A stretch of DNA of 64,000 bases from a virus, in IMG/VR virus record IMGVR_UViG_3300005525_000034, positions 1 to 64,000 of that record; one strand, given 5' to 3'. Shown here piece after piece: positions 51,101 to 58,027 of the stretch. How positions within the stretch are numbered: position 1 is the first letter of the stretch; each line of letters opens with the position of its first letter. The position numbers were made by a program, and so were the translations under genes. The notes under the pieces are model-generated. The model saw only the letters and a program-made list of their open reading frames with translations. It did no database searches and was not told the origin of the DNA.

Positions 51101-52700
51101 CGAGCATTTTCTCCAGCCGGGCCGTCTGCCGCCCCTTCACCAGGCTTTGGGCCTTGGCCTCCCGCTGCATCTGCAGCTCCTGGGCCTGGGTCGCGGCGTT
51201 CTGGTCACCCTCCTGGGCCAGAGCCTGCAGCTGTCGCAGCCGCACCTTGCCGATCGCACTCGTCGGCTGCACCCGGCATTCCTTGCTGAGGCTGATACAG
51301 GCTGATCCGCAGCCGTAGCCCTTGCTGCACTGGCGTTTGGTGGTCTTCTGCTGGAATTTCAACGCCCGCTTGTAATCCAGGCGTGCGGACGGATCTCGGG
51401 CCGCCAGGAACCCCTCGGATCGCAGTTCCCACTGCCGTTCATCGATCCCCTCCCAGGCCGGCTGGTACCCGATCGATGCCGAATCAAGGCGGAAACGGTA
51501 GACCAGCCCCTCGGACACCGCGCGGCCGGCGGTGATCCCCCGGGGGTGGCGATTCCAGTCGAGCACCTGCGCGCCAGGCAGCTGCTCTCGCAGGATGCTG
51601 CTGCACAGCCGGGCCACCGGATCGACGCTGTCCCGCCGCTGCCGGAACAGGGGCATGGTCTCGTCGTACTCGGTGACGCCAAACAGGGATTCCTGGTTCT
51701 GCTGGCCGCGGCTGAGAGCGCCCTGCAGGCGATCGCGCTCCGCGGCGCGCTCCTGCTGCCGCCAGGCCTCGGCGGCCTTCTGATCACCGGCCTCCTGGGC
51801 GGCCTTGCGCTGCTGACGGGCCAGCTGCGCCTGCCCGGACGAAGTGGTCACGTCCTGGGCATTGATCCCCGCCGGCTTGGCCTTTGGCGCCAGGCCGGGG
51901 TCGTAGCGGTCCGGGTTGGTCAGCACCGGCTCCTCATTGACCTCCGGAGGTGGCTCCGCCTCCTGCTTGCCCCGACGATCGAAGAACCCCTCGCGGATCG
52001 GCCGCGAATGCTTGTTGCCGGCGATCCGGACATCCACAACGGTGCCGCCACGGGTCGCCTTGCCAACAAAGGCCCGATCCTCCGCGAACACCAGCATGTC
52101 GTAGTCGCCGACATCACGCAGCATGTTTCGGTGTGCCGAATAGGAGGCCTTGAACTCGGCCTGCCATTCCTTGCTGCGACGCTTGTCCGATCCGACCTCC
52201 GCATCAGCATCGGCCTTGGCGTCATCTTCCGCCATCCAGTGCGCGGCTGCTTCCTTGTCGCGGAACCAGTAATGATAGCCAGGCCGACCGTTAGTTGAGC
52301 GCCAGAACCTCAGTCCGCCCTTGTGCTTTTCGCGTTCCTGAGCAACGTCAAAATCCTTGTCGCCGCCGCTGGCGATACTCATGGGCTTGGCCTGCATGCC
52401 GCCGCTCACCTGCGGGGTTTTCTTGCTGCCGCTGCTGCCACCGTTCAGGCCGCGGCCGTCAGGCGCCGTGCCGGATGGCCCGTTTTTGCGGCACTCCTTC
52501 TTCGGATCGATCCAGCTGCCACCGCACTGCTCGCCACCTCCAGGGCCTTTGCCGGCCGCGGCCGCAGGCTTCGGTTTCGGAGGCGGGGCAGCAGGTGCGC
52601 TGAAGTCGAGCCCCAGCTGGCCGGGCGACACCTTGACCTTGGCATCCAGGCGCGCCACACGCTCCTCAAGTGCCCGCAGGCTCAGTTCAGCAACGTCCAC
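48156..52700 (-). CDS. Giant polyvalent protein: cysteine modules, ParB-like domain, GNAT-like end
   Basis: A 1514-residue protein, GTG start at 52700 (no in-frame start before an upstream stop). Domains in order: module A (C59, C70; GEQCGGSWIDPKKECRKN); an unassigned N-terminal part; module B at 458-475 (QCSKGYGCGSACISLSKEC); a ParB/DdrB-like region about 555-860 with VVNGHNRLALAKRLGAEEV; module B again at 930-947 (KCQTGYACGSSCISADKDC); a degenerate third copy near 1213-1230 (GECRKGK); and a C-terminal part ending with GYGDKRRSLYERAGFTFIDG, which resembles the last strand-helix of GNAT acetyltransferases. Polyvalent proteins of this kind are thought to be packaged and act at DNA entry. The role of each part is inferred. 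Confidence 0.75.
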   Translation of the reverse strand: MDVAELSLRALEERVARLDAKVKVSPGQLGLDFSAPAAPPPKPKPAAAAGKGPGGGEQCGGSWIDPKKECRKNGPSGTAPDGRGLNGGSSGSKKTPQVSGGMQAKPMSIASGGDKDFDVAQEREKHKGGLRFWRSTNGRPGYHYWFRDKEAAAHWMAEDDAKADADAEVGSDKRRSKEWQAEFKASYSAHRNMLRDVGDYDMLVFAEDRAFVGKATRGGTVVDVRIAGNKHSRPIREGFFDRRGKQEAEPPPEVNEEPVLTNPDRYDPGLAPKAKPAGINAQDVTTSSGQAQLARQQRKAAQEAGDQKAAEAWRQQERAAERDRLQGALSRGQQNQESLFGVTEYDETMPLFRQRRDSVDPVARLCSSILREQLPGAQVLDWNRHPRGITAGRAVSEGLVYRFRLDSASIGYQPAWEGIDERQWELRSEGFLAARDPSARLDYKRALKFQQKTTKRQCSKGYGCGSACISLSKECRVQPTSAIGKVRLRQLQALAQEGDQNAATQAQELQMQREAKAQSLVKGRQTARLEKMLEDPRVAEMVRTGKVPEAAAAAAKPGKVRDVAPGDVEVDPERFQYKIGSSASGEVGSLSGVERWDPNLAGVISVWQDPKDGKTYVVNGHNRLALAKRLGAEEVTVRYLKAGSAQEARAIGAMQNIAEGAGTEIDAGKFFRDSGLKTLEEVKALGLPLRSGKAEKGLALAQLPDEMFNDVVQGKLRMRRAAVIGGSGLDQDKQREVYKVLKAWPKMTDETLEEYVQHLAVSSRQTQEEIDLFGTEEKSVDTGLARAELANGLKKSLGREARLLGAVSKSTQAVELLEQKGGNTINVEQSQQQADEASSVLRFFDQLKSVSGPVAVALDQAAARVTAGENRNKVARELRQQVVQAMEEELKRLGLRKEAAPVDELTMNLFDSANRFDSLLARIDALRRKCQTGYACGSSCISADKDCRSEGRATTGKERLKRLEQAAQGGATGRGIGRLKGGAAAAKAEEIKASRSEQAAQLRRQRAQRRPAGGVLVPTGGSAQAVTPEVVTPEVVQPGSSSGRPGSIVSIMRETLNAMKAADARQMGMVAEQLFETDWLLERRGRYRGMSKDEAREQYKVEFMQKLQEEANSPEAAARRAEMGRRAAESGSVSGAMRSLLEEMKASDDRLNDLARQAIDLRVGAEEQFGGEGDDPTLGGSSNRRRLGRGRRRDAVDGRFDAAIDRLTALSVRLDQRCKRPDGSYYGTSGECRKGKLAGAARGLGQRIKGLGRRLLGRGAKVSEADAMAAAERIQQMAAARQREERERQAKEKAREEELLSRGPQEWGVKQVEKNEVRGRGDKGVVWHESRYEVQLEEPLRLPVRPGKEPRLVDKLSFQVAVEEANAKPIARKLGEQGINLSHGQVNNALELAWLTGAGGGEAFMGADRMELPTNVARRFAMEVSKQVKGLVSNMEEGQIVLCKAHEDDGYGDKRRSLYERAGFTFIDGTGIAVVRNGRLSRIEGARGDRLDAGDAVDLDALILALLTFGGDAR

Positions 52701-52718
52701 AGACCAGCATCATCCCTG

Positions 52719-52730
52719 CTCCATTCTGGC
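52719..52730 (-). promoter_or_regulatory. 12-base element upstream of the giant polyvalent gene
   Basis: GCCAGAATGGAG on the minus strand, 19 bases before the GTG start. Identical in sequence and nearly in position to the element before the tape measure gene (32627-32638). Confidence 0.35.
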
Positions 52731-52767
52731 TGGACTTGCTGACTGCTCTTTTCTCGAAATCAGCCAT

Positions 52768-53205
52768 TCAGCGCAGGTTCTCGAGCTTGTAGAGCGTCGT
52801 GTCGACGAGGGTGAGAACCGTGTCGATGTCGTTCTGGATCTCGCTGTCAGTGGCGACACCAGCGCGCACGCGCCGGACGTAGTTGCTCAGCTGGGTCGTG
52901 AAGGCCACGGGGTCGTCATTCGGCTGCGACGGGCCCATGGGGTAGCTCTGGATGATGCCGTATTTGCCCTGGTAGCTCTCGATCAGACCATCGGCCAGGT
53001 CCTCAAGCTCTTCGTAGAACTCGCCCAGGGCCGAGTGCTGGGAGAACGAGCGCGACTGCAGGTGGAGCAGGTGGGCGGCGGTGACGGCATCCAGCAGCGT
53101 CTTGAAGAACTCGGCCGCCACCGCGCGGTCGGTCGTGCCGGCGTCGGGGGCGTCCTGGCGGGCAACGAGAGATTCGTAGCCGGGGGCCCAGAAGGAAGGG
53201 GTCAT
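52768..53205 (-). CDS. Ferritin-like helical protein (DUF5856-like)
   Basis: A 145-residue four-helix-type protein. LLHLQSRSFSQHSALGEFYE followed by LEDLADGLIESYQGKYGI gives the H/E/D-rich helix pattern of the DUF5856 family, which has a ferritin/Dps-like look and occurs in phages. It could bind metal or DNA, or be a small virion component. It lies between the J-domain and giant genes in the effector array but lacks the cysteine modules. Confidence 0.7.
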   Translation of the reverse strand: MTPSFWAPGYESLVARQDAPDAGTTDRAVAAEFFKTLLDAVTAAHLLHLQSRSFSQHSALGEFYEELEDLADGLIESYQGKYGIIQSYPMGPSQPNDDPVAFTTQLSNYVRRVRAGVATDSEIQNDIDTVLTLVDTTLYKLENLR

Positions 53206-53223
53206 GGTCGTCGGTCGTGGTGA

Positions 53224-54279
53224 TCAGGCGGAGCGCTCCAACACCTCGCGGTAGGCGTCCCGGCGAGAGGCGCTCCAGCGGTTGCGCAGCGCCAGGCGAG
53301 ACAGGGTCAACTCCTTGAGCAGTTCGGCCAGATCGGGTTCCGCGGAGTCTTTGCGGCGGCTGGCCGCCTTGCGCGAGTCGGGCATGAAGGCCAACATCGA
53401 GTCCCGCATCTTCTTCAGCCGTTCCGGCATGCGGGGATCACCGCCCTGGTCCGGGTGATGCTTCATCAGCAGCTTCCGGAACTTGGCACGCACCTCATCG
53501 GCGGTGGCCGTCTTGGGGTCCAGGCCGAACACATGCCAAGGCCGGAAGTTCTTGATCACGTCAATGCCGTTGATCACGGTCGGACCGTCGGGCAGGCCTC
53601 TCTCATTGTCGGGAACACGCACATGAGCCCTATAGACCTTCAGCCAGTCCTCCTTGGTCCTTAGCGGGTTGTCAGAGCCTGACATCGCCATCTGGAACAT
53701 CTCGTCTCGCTTCAGCTCCGCGACTGTCTTGACGCCGAACGTCTTAAGCACTGCGGCTTTCACGTCCTTCATGCTTGGGGCCTTACCGGCTCCCTTGCCA
53801 GAGGTCGCCGGGGCCTCGCTCTCGCCACTGCCTGATTCCTTGGCTGGCGCTTTCTTGGCAGGCTTCTCCGCTGCAGGCGCAGAGGCCCCGCCACCGGCAT
53901 GCTTGACGATGGCGGTCACCTTCTGGGCCGCGGCCCCACCCTTGGCCTTGCAGATCTTCCCCTTCTGGATGCAGGTGGCGCCGCAGGGATAGCCGGTGGT
54001 GCAGTTGCGGGGCTTGCCTTGGGCGGCATCCAGGCGCGGACTTGCCCACACCTCCTGGTCGGTCGCATCGGAGCGATCGCCACCGCCGCCGGCGCCGACC
54101 GGCCGGTAACGAACGGCGCCGCCGCCGATTGTGTAATCAAACAGGACACCATTGGAGCGGAATCGCCCCGAAACGTCCCCGGTGTCTTTGGACGGGTTGA
54201 CCGATAGGAGCTGCACCGGCCGGATCAGGGTCAGCAGTTCTTCTCGGACAAGGCGGGCAATTTCCTGAAGGTTAGTCAT
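53224..54279 (-). CDS. J-domain (DnaJ-like) protein with cysteine module
   Basis: A 351-residue protein. Residues 1-85 are beta-rich (SGRFRSNGVLFDYTIGGGAV). Module B lies at 93-110 (NCTTGYPCGATCIQKGKIC). An Ala/Lys/Glu-rich linker follows. A compact J-domain runs from about 248 to 297 (WHVFGLDPKTATADEVRAKF, then LLMKHHPDQGGDPRM), with H275-P276-D277 as the diagnostic HPD loop that stimulates DnaK. The protein could recruit host DnaK at entry or during assembly. It is the first module protein of the array after the rightward island. Confidence 0.85.
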   Translation of the reverse strand: MTNLQEIARLVREELLTLIRPVQLLSVNPSKDTGDVSGRFRSNGVLFDYTIGGGAVRYRPVGAGGGGDRSDATDQEVWASPRLDAAQGKPRNCTTGYPCGATCIQKGKICKAKGGAAAQKVTAIVKHAGGGASAPAAEKPAKKAPAKESGSGESEAPATSGKGAGKAPSMKDVKAAVLKTFGVKTVAELKRDEMFQMAMSGSDNPLRTKEDWLKVYRAHVRVPDNERGLPDGPTVINGIDVIKNFRPWHVFGLDPKTATADEVRAKFRKLLMKHHPDQGGDPRMPERLKKMRDSMLAFMPDSRKAASRRKDSAEPDLAELLKELTLSRLALRNRWSASRRDAYREVLERSA

Positions 54280-54282
54280 GGC

Positions 54283-54579
54283 TCAGCTCCTCTCAGGACC
54301 AATGTCGACGTGAGCGCCGCCGGTGCGCTTGCCTTTGCGGCGCAGCTGCTCATTCTCATCTGCCGGGGTTTCCGGCGCCTTTGGCACAGGCGACGGACAG
54401 ACCACCACGTCAGCCGCGATCGAGGCCTCCTCCAACGCCGCGGCCAGCAACTCACTGGATTCAGCCCCCTCTGCCAACGCGCTGCACTGGGCAAGCACAT
54501 CACGGATCTCATAGATGCCGTGGTTGCGGCACCACTGGCCCAGCGTGAGAAGGGCAAAGGCGCGATTGGTTTGAGGCAT
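54283..54579 (-). CDS. Hypothetical small helical protein
   Basis: A 98-residue protein (MPQTNRAFALLTLGQWCRNH GIYEIRD; LLAAALEEASIAADVVVCPS) with a basic, disordered tail (NEQLRRKGKRTGGAHVD). It is upstream of the J-domain gene with a 3-base gap and is probably in the same transcript. The family is not recognised. Confidence 0.6.
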   Translation of the reverse strand: MPQTNRAFALLTLGQWCRNHGIYEIRDVLAQCSALAEGAESSELLAAALEEASIAADVVVCPSPVPKAPETPADENEQLRRKGKRTGGAHVDIGPERS

Positions 54580-54669
54580 CGACCAGGACAGGGCTGCACC
54601 ACGGTAGGCAGGAACAACCTGGGGCCTGAATACAGCAGCCTCGCCCTCAGGTCCACGGATGGCAGCCCA

Positions 54670-54692
54670 GGCCGTTCAGGATCTTGTATGCT
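54670..54692 (+). promoter_or_regulatory. Shared upstream element, copy 1
   Basis: AGGC-C-GTTCAGGATCTTG followed by TATGCT, matched at 62721-62744 with two mismatches. It precedes the first gene of the rightward small-gene island. A promoter for the phage sigma factor or an operator is inferred. Confidence 0.45.
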
Positions 54693-54906
54693 GCTGAAGC
54701 CGCTTGGTGCGGTCATCCTGCCTTCACTGCGTGCCATGCCTCGTATTCGGTCCGTTTCTCGACGGGAAGCAGCCCTTGAGATTTCCCTGCTGCTCGCCCT
54801 GGCCCTCTTGCCGATCACTGCGCTACTGGGCTTCAGCTGCATGCGCGACAACTATGCGCTCAACGATCTGCGCGCACCGATTGCCGCTCCACCATTGCAT
54901 CAGTGA
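54688..54906 (+). CDS. Small membrane protein heading the rightward island
   Basis: A 72-residue protein with a single hydrophobic helix (EISLLLALALLPITALLGF). The start is ATG 54688, which lies in the shared upstream element; a second candidate is ATG 54736 (MPRIRSVSRREAAL). The C-terminus is short and Pro/Ala-rich. The role is unknown; it may act at the host membrane. Confidence 0.5.
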   Translation: MLLKPLGAVILPSLRAMPRIRSVSRREAALEISLLLALALLPITALLGFSCMRDNYALNDLRAPIAAPPLHQ

Positions 54907-54961
54907 TCAGCTTGTTTCACGCCTCCCACTCATCGAACATGACACAATCCATCGTCACATC

Positions 54962-55192
54962 ATGAACTCACTCATTCAGGCGCCATTGCACTACGAAAAC
55001 ACCTTGCTGGATCGTTGCCGACGTGCCTACGACGAAGCTCCTGCAGCCGGTATGGCGAGCCGCAGCGGACTGACCCTGGTGCTGGAGCATCTGGCCGCAG
55101 AGATCATGGCTGCGCAGCACATGCGCGGAAACATGAGCGGGCACGACGCTGCGCGCATGTTGCTGGAAGGTGCCAAGCCGCAATCTCCGTGA
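54962..55192 (+). CDS. Small helical hypothetical protein
   Basis: A 76-residue protein (MNSLIQAPLHYENTLLDRCR RAYDEAP; LTLVLEHLAAEIMAAQHMRG). The stop overlaps the next ATG (TGATG). No family was recognised and it has no membrane segment. It is part of a chain of coupled small genes. Confidence 0.55.
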   Translation: MNSLIQAPLHYENTLLDRCRRAYDEAPAAGMASRSGLTLVLEHLAAEIMAAQHMRGNMSGHDAARMLLEGAKPQSP

Positions 55193-55449
55193 TGACTGAC
55201 GTGATCTACGAGAGCCCACGGGTTGACGATCATCCTCCCTCGTGGCGCATCACGAAACAGGCGAATGACTGCACAAATACGGCCATGGTTCGCTTCCATC
55301 GTGTCAATCGATTTCGTACCCTGCTGAATCAGACAGCAGCATGGACACCCAACGGCTGGGATGATCGCCATTGGATCCCCACTATTTACAAGGTGCCTCG
55401 CCACCTGCTCGACATGGTTGAACAGCACATGCAGCAGCAACAGCCATGA
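55192..55449 (+). CDS. Small hypothetical protein, paralogue 1
   Basis: An 85-residue protein. From about residue 16 it reads SWRITKQANDCTNTAMVRF, then WTPNGWDDRHWIPTIYKVPR and an amphipathic C-terminus ending EQHMQQQQP. It resembles the 85-residue protein at 55573 in length and in the W-x-P-x-GWD-x-x-W-x-P pattern. The pair flanks a tiny membrane protein. The function is unknown. Confidence 0.6.
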   Translation: MTDVIYESPRVDDHPPSWRITKQANDCTNTAMVRFHRVNRFRTLLNQTAAWTPNGWDDRHWIPTIYKVPRHLLDMVEQHMQQQQP

Positions 55450-55580
55450 GACGTGCTGGATTTATTGCTGGGATTTTGCCCATTTGCATCTGGGCATGGA
55501 TCCTTCAGGACAACTGCGGCCTGCAAGGAGATGCCTGGCGGAAATGCTGGAGTGCTGAACTGGAGTATCGCCGTGGCTGA
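55446..55580 (+). CDS. Tiny membrane protein
   Basis: A 44-residue protein with an N-terminal hydrophobic segment (GFIAGILPICIWAWIL) and a polar Cys-containing C-terminus. It begins with an ATGA overlap with the preceding gene and overlaps the GTG of the following gene. Coupling on both sides supports a real gene. Confidence 0.5.
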   Translation: MRRAGFIAGILPICIWAWILQDNCGLQGDAWRKCWSAELEYRRG

Positions 55581-55830
55581 AGTGCTTCACTATTCCACTC
55601 ACCCCACTCGCGGCACGCGTTGGGCAATCATCCGCCATCCTGAAGGCACCACCGATCCACGGCTGGTGAGCTTCGTCAAGCACGGCCGCAATGGCAAGCT
55701 GCTGGACCAGGTTGCCCGCTGGGGCCCTGATGGCTGGGATCTCAGTCGTTGGGTGCCGAAGTCCCCTCAAATACCGCAGTGGATTCTGCAGAAGATCACA
55801 ACACACATGCAGAGGAGTTTTCATGGCTGA
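55573..55830 (+). CDS. Small hypothetical protein, paralogue 2
   Basis: An 85-residue protein with a GTG start at 55573. It reads TRWAIIRHPEGTTDPRLVSF, then ARWGPDGWDLSRWVPKSPQI and a basic helix end (ILQKITTHMQRSF). It aligns along its length with the protein at 55192, indicating a duplication. The function is unknown. Confidence 0.55.
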   Translation: MAEVLHYSTHPTRGTRWAIIRHPEGTTDPRLVSFVKHGRNGKLLDQVARWGPDGWDLSRWVPKSPQIPQWILQKITTHMQRSFHG

Positions 55831-56044
55831 TCACTATGGCTACCCGCCGCTGGATGAGCAGCGCTGTGAGAACTGCCGCTACAGCCGGCCGATGGCCGGG
55901 GTGAACATCACGGCCATGCGATGCGCGCGCCATGCGCCGCAGCTCTCCGAGGCCATCACCGTGGCTGCCTTCACGACCCGTTGGGGCTGTTGGCCGGCGG
56001 TGGTGCCGGAGAGCTGGTGCGGTGAATGGGGGCCGCAGCCATAG
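55823..56044 (+). CDS. Small cysteine-rich (zinc-ribbon-like) protein
   Basis: A 73-residue protein with CENCRYSRP near the start, then AMRCARHAPQ and a later C/W-rich region (GCWPAVVPESWCGEW). The CxxC plus C-x3-H spacing suggests a metal site. It starts inside the end of the preceding gene. A DNA- or protein-binding role is possible only. Confidence 0.55.
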   Translation: MADHYGYPPLDEQRCENCRYSRPMAGVNITAMRCARHAPQLSEAITVAAFTTRWGCWPAVVPESWCGEWGPQP

Positions 56045-56052
56045 GCGTAGTC

Positions 56053-56223
56053 ATGAATGACCACTGCGTTTTCGACTACAGCCGGCAACCTCCCCGGCTG
56101 ATCTGCACCCGCTGCGGCTACGAAGAGACGATCACCCTGCCGATGCCGATCAGGCAGGTGGTGGTGATCAGCGACTCGTTCGTCATGGAGCACCGCTCTT
56201 GCAGGGAGGCTCCCGATGGGTGA
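56053..56223 (+). CDS. Small zinc-ribbon-like protein
   Basis: A 56-residue protein (MNDHCVFDYSRQPPRLICTR CGYEE), with a CxxC pair, early and late cysteines, and hydrophobic strands (RQVVVISDSFVM). The stop overlaps the next start by 8 bases. It looks like a small metal-binding regulator; the function is unknown. Confidence 0.5.
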   Translation: MNDHCVFDYSRQPPRLICTRCGYEETITLPMPIRQVVVISDSFVMEHRSCREAPDG

Positions 56224-56497
56224 CCCCACCCGCTCGGATCGCCTGCGCCAGCTGGAACGGGCCTCAGCCCTGGCCCGCACAAGGCGCAGCCGCGCACGCA
56301 AGAAGGGCCTGCTGCCACTGCATCCTCTATGCCCGGCATGTAGCCGCAAAGTCCTGCAGGAGAGGACACTGCCGCTGTGCAGCAGATGCTGGAGCCGCAC
56401 GCCGGAGGGCCGGGCCGCGGCGGTGCAGCGGGTTCAGGAGTGGCGCCGCAGGAGGGCAAATCAGGCCTGCCTACCGTCAAATCAGCGTCAAGTTTGA
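56216..56497 (+). CDS. Small basic protein with two CxxC pairs
   Basis: A 93-residue protein with an Arg-rich N-terminal helix (RLRQLERASALARTRRSRAR), then two CxxC knuckles (LCPACSRKVLQERTLPLCSR CW) and a basic C-terminus. The layout is that of a small nucleic-acid-binding zinc finger. It overlaps the preceding gene. Confidence 0.55.
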   Translation: MGDPTRSDRLRQLERASALARTRRSRARKKGLLPLHPLCPACSRKVLQERTLPLCSRCWSRTPEGRAAAVQRVQEWRRRRANQACLPSNQRQV

Positions 56498-56499
56498 CG

Positions 56500-56673
56500 A
56501 TGACAGCCATGCGCCAGTGGTTCGTGACGGTGGCGGATGAGCCGCAGCGCACTCGAGATGTCCTGGTGCCGGGCCACAGCGCCTGGTCCGCCGGCTGGCT
56601 GTATCGGCACCTCCATCCGGGCCAGTCGATCCTCATGATCCGGCCGGCCCAGAAGCGGCCTACAGGTCCCTGA
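56500..56673 (+). CDS. Small hypothetical protein at the end of the island
   Basis: A 57-residue protein (MTAMRQWFVTVADEPQRTRD, then HSAWSAGWLYRHLHPGQSIL). It ends within the 3' end of the convergent MuF gene (14-base overlap). Its composition is protein-like, but no family is known. It may be the last gene of the rightward island. Confidence 0.4.
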   Translation: MTAMRQWFVTVADEPQRTRDVLVPGHSAWSAGWLYRHLHPGQSILMIRPAQKRPTGP

Positions 56674-58027
56674 CCTCGGCCACCACCGCCTCGTAGGCCA
56701 TCCGGGCGTTGGGATCGAGCCAGCCCCGCCGGGGACACCAGACCGGATCACCCGACGGCCAGGGCCTTGAGCCGGCGTTGCGCGGGTCATCGCTGGGGAT
56801 GCCCGGCCTGGCCTTTGTCTGGGGCAGCGCCGTCTTCTCCATCAGCGGGAAATCCCGGGGGCCCCGGGCCTGTCCTGCCCCCCCGATCGGCTTCATCGCT
56901 GCCCCCTCGCCGTTGAGCTCCTCGAAGTGGCGCTGCACCGCCGCGGCCGTGGCGCGGGCCTCCGCCTCCCAGGTGCCGTCCTCCCCCTCGGAGAAGGCGT
57001 TCTGCAGGGCCAGGCTCTCCAGGGTCACCGGGGCGAGGTCACAGCGGCATTTGGGGTGGATCGGGGTCTTGACGCTGCCGATCCAGTAGAGGCAGCCGGC
57101 GCGCGGCGCGCAGAACTCGCAGGTGCGGTCGTCCAGGGTGGCGACGTACTGCACGAAGCCCACCCGCAGCTTGCGATAGGTGCGCTCCTGAGCCTCGCCG
57201 CTGGCCATCAGGGTCTCGGTGCGGGCGATGGTCTCGGCCCGGTTGCGGAAGGCCTCGTTGACGTTGGGGATCGCCTTCTGCAGCTCCCGCTTGAGGCGGC
57301 GGGGATCGGGCCCGCTGGCCATCTGCCGGGCGGTGAGGAAGCTCACGGTCTCCCCCCAGTGCCGCCACCACTTGAAGTAGTAGTGCTTGCTGGCGGCCAC
57401 GTGGGCATCGGTGGCGATGTCCCGCTGGCGCCGGTAGTTCATCGCCAGGCTGCGGAAGTCCCGCTCGGCGGCGGCGATCGAGCCGGCCATGTCGAACAGG
57501 CGCGAGAAGCGCTGCCCCTCCTGGTAGCGGCCCTGCTCACGGTCAGGCCACTGCTCCAGCACCGGATCCCGCTCTGGCGGCCGCTGGGCCGCGCGCAGGG
57601 CCGGATCGAGCTCATCGCGGGTCATCTGGATCGCATACTCGGTGCCGACGTCCTGGGCCCGGATGAACAGCTCCGCCAGCTCTTCCTCCAACCGCAGCTC
57701 CTGCTGGGGGGTGAGCGACAGCTCGGTGAGCACCCGGCGCAGGTCCTGCAGCAGCTGCCCCTCGAGGTAGAGGGCCGCCTGGTTCTTCTCGATGGGGGTG
57801 ATCGGCACCGGCCCGTCCGGAGTGGAGCCGGCGAAGGCGCCCGGGGTGGTGATCGGGTCGTACTCCGGCTGGGCTTCGATCCCATCGAGCAGGCGCATCA
57901 CCCTCCGGATGGTCTGCCGCAGGGCGCTTTCCCAGATCTGGCCGATGCGCGCGATCTGTTGGTCCTCGAGGCCGCGGAGCTCTTCGCTGAGCTGCTGGGC
58001 CAGCTGTTCCCGCCGCTCCTGGCTCAT
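56660..58027 (-). CDS. MuF-like phage minor head protein
   Basis: A 455-residue protein. The C-terminal half has the Mu gpF/SPP1 gp7 signature: ARTETLMASGEAQERTYRKL, TLDDRTCEFCAPRAGCLYW and HPKCRCDLAPV, including the CxxC and CxC cysteines near residues 315-345. The N-terminal half is a long acidic helical region typical of such proteins. MuF proteins sit at the portal and are packaged and sometimes ejected. It lies directly after the portal-linked genes and before the effector array, supporting an entry-related context. Confidence 0.9.
   Translation of the reverse strand: MSQERREQLAQQLSEELRGLEDQQIARIGQIWESALRQTIRRVMRLLDGIEAQPEYDPITTPGAFAGSTPDGPVPITPIEKNQAALYLEGQLLQDLRRVLTELSLTPQQELRLEEELAELFIRAQDVGTEYAIQMTRDELDPALRAAQRPPERDPVLEQWPDREQGRYQEGQRFSRLFDMAGSIAAAERDFRSLAMNYRRQRDIATDAHVAASKHYYFKWWRHWGETVSFLTARQMASGPDPRRLKRELQKAIPNVNEAFRNRAETIARTETLMASGEAQERTYRKLRVGFVQYVATLDDRTCEFCAPRAGCLYWIGSVKTPIHPKCRCDLAPVTLESLALQNAFSEGEDGTWEAEARATAAAVQRHFEELNGEGAAMKPIGGAGQARGPRDFPLMEKTALPQTKARPGIPSDDPRNAGSRPWPSGDPVWCPRRGWLDPNARMAYEAVVAEVRDL

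Noticed and set aside
56118-56738. 206-residue minus-strand open frame over the rightward island
   Set aside because: It would cover several overlapping small plus-strand genes with CxxC patterns. Its own composition is Arg/Gly/Pro-rich without a motif.
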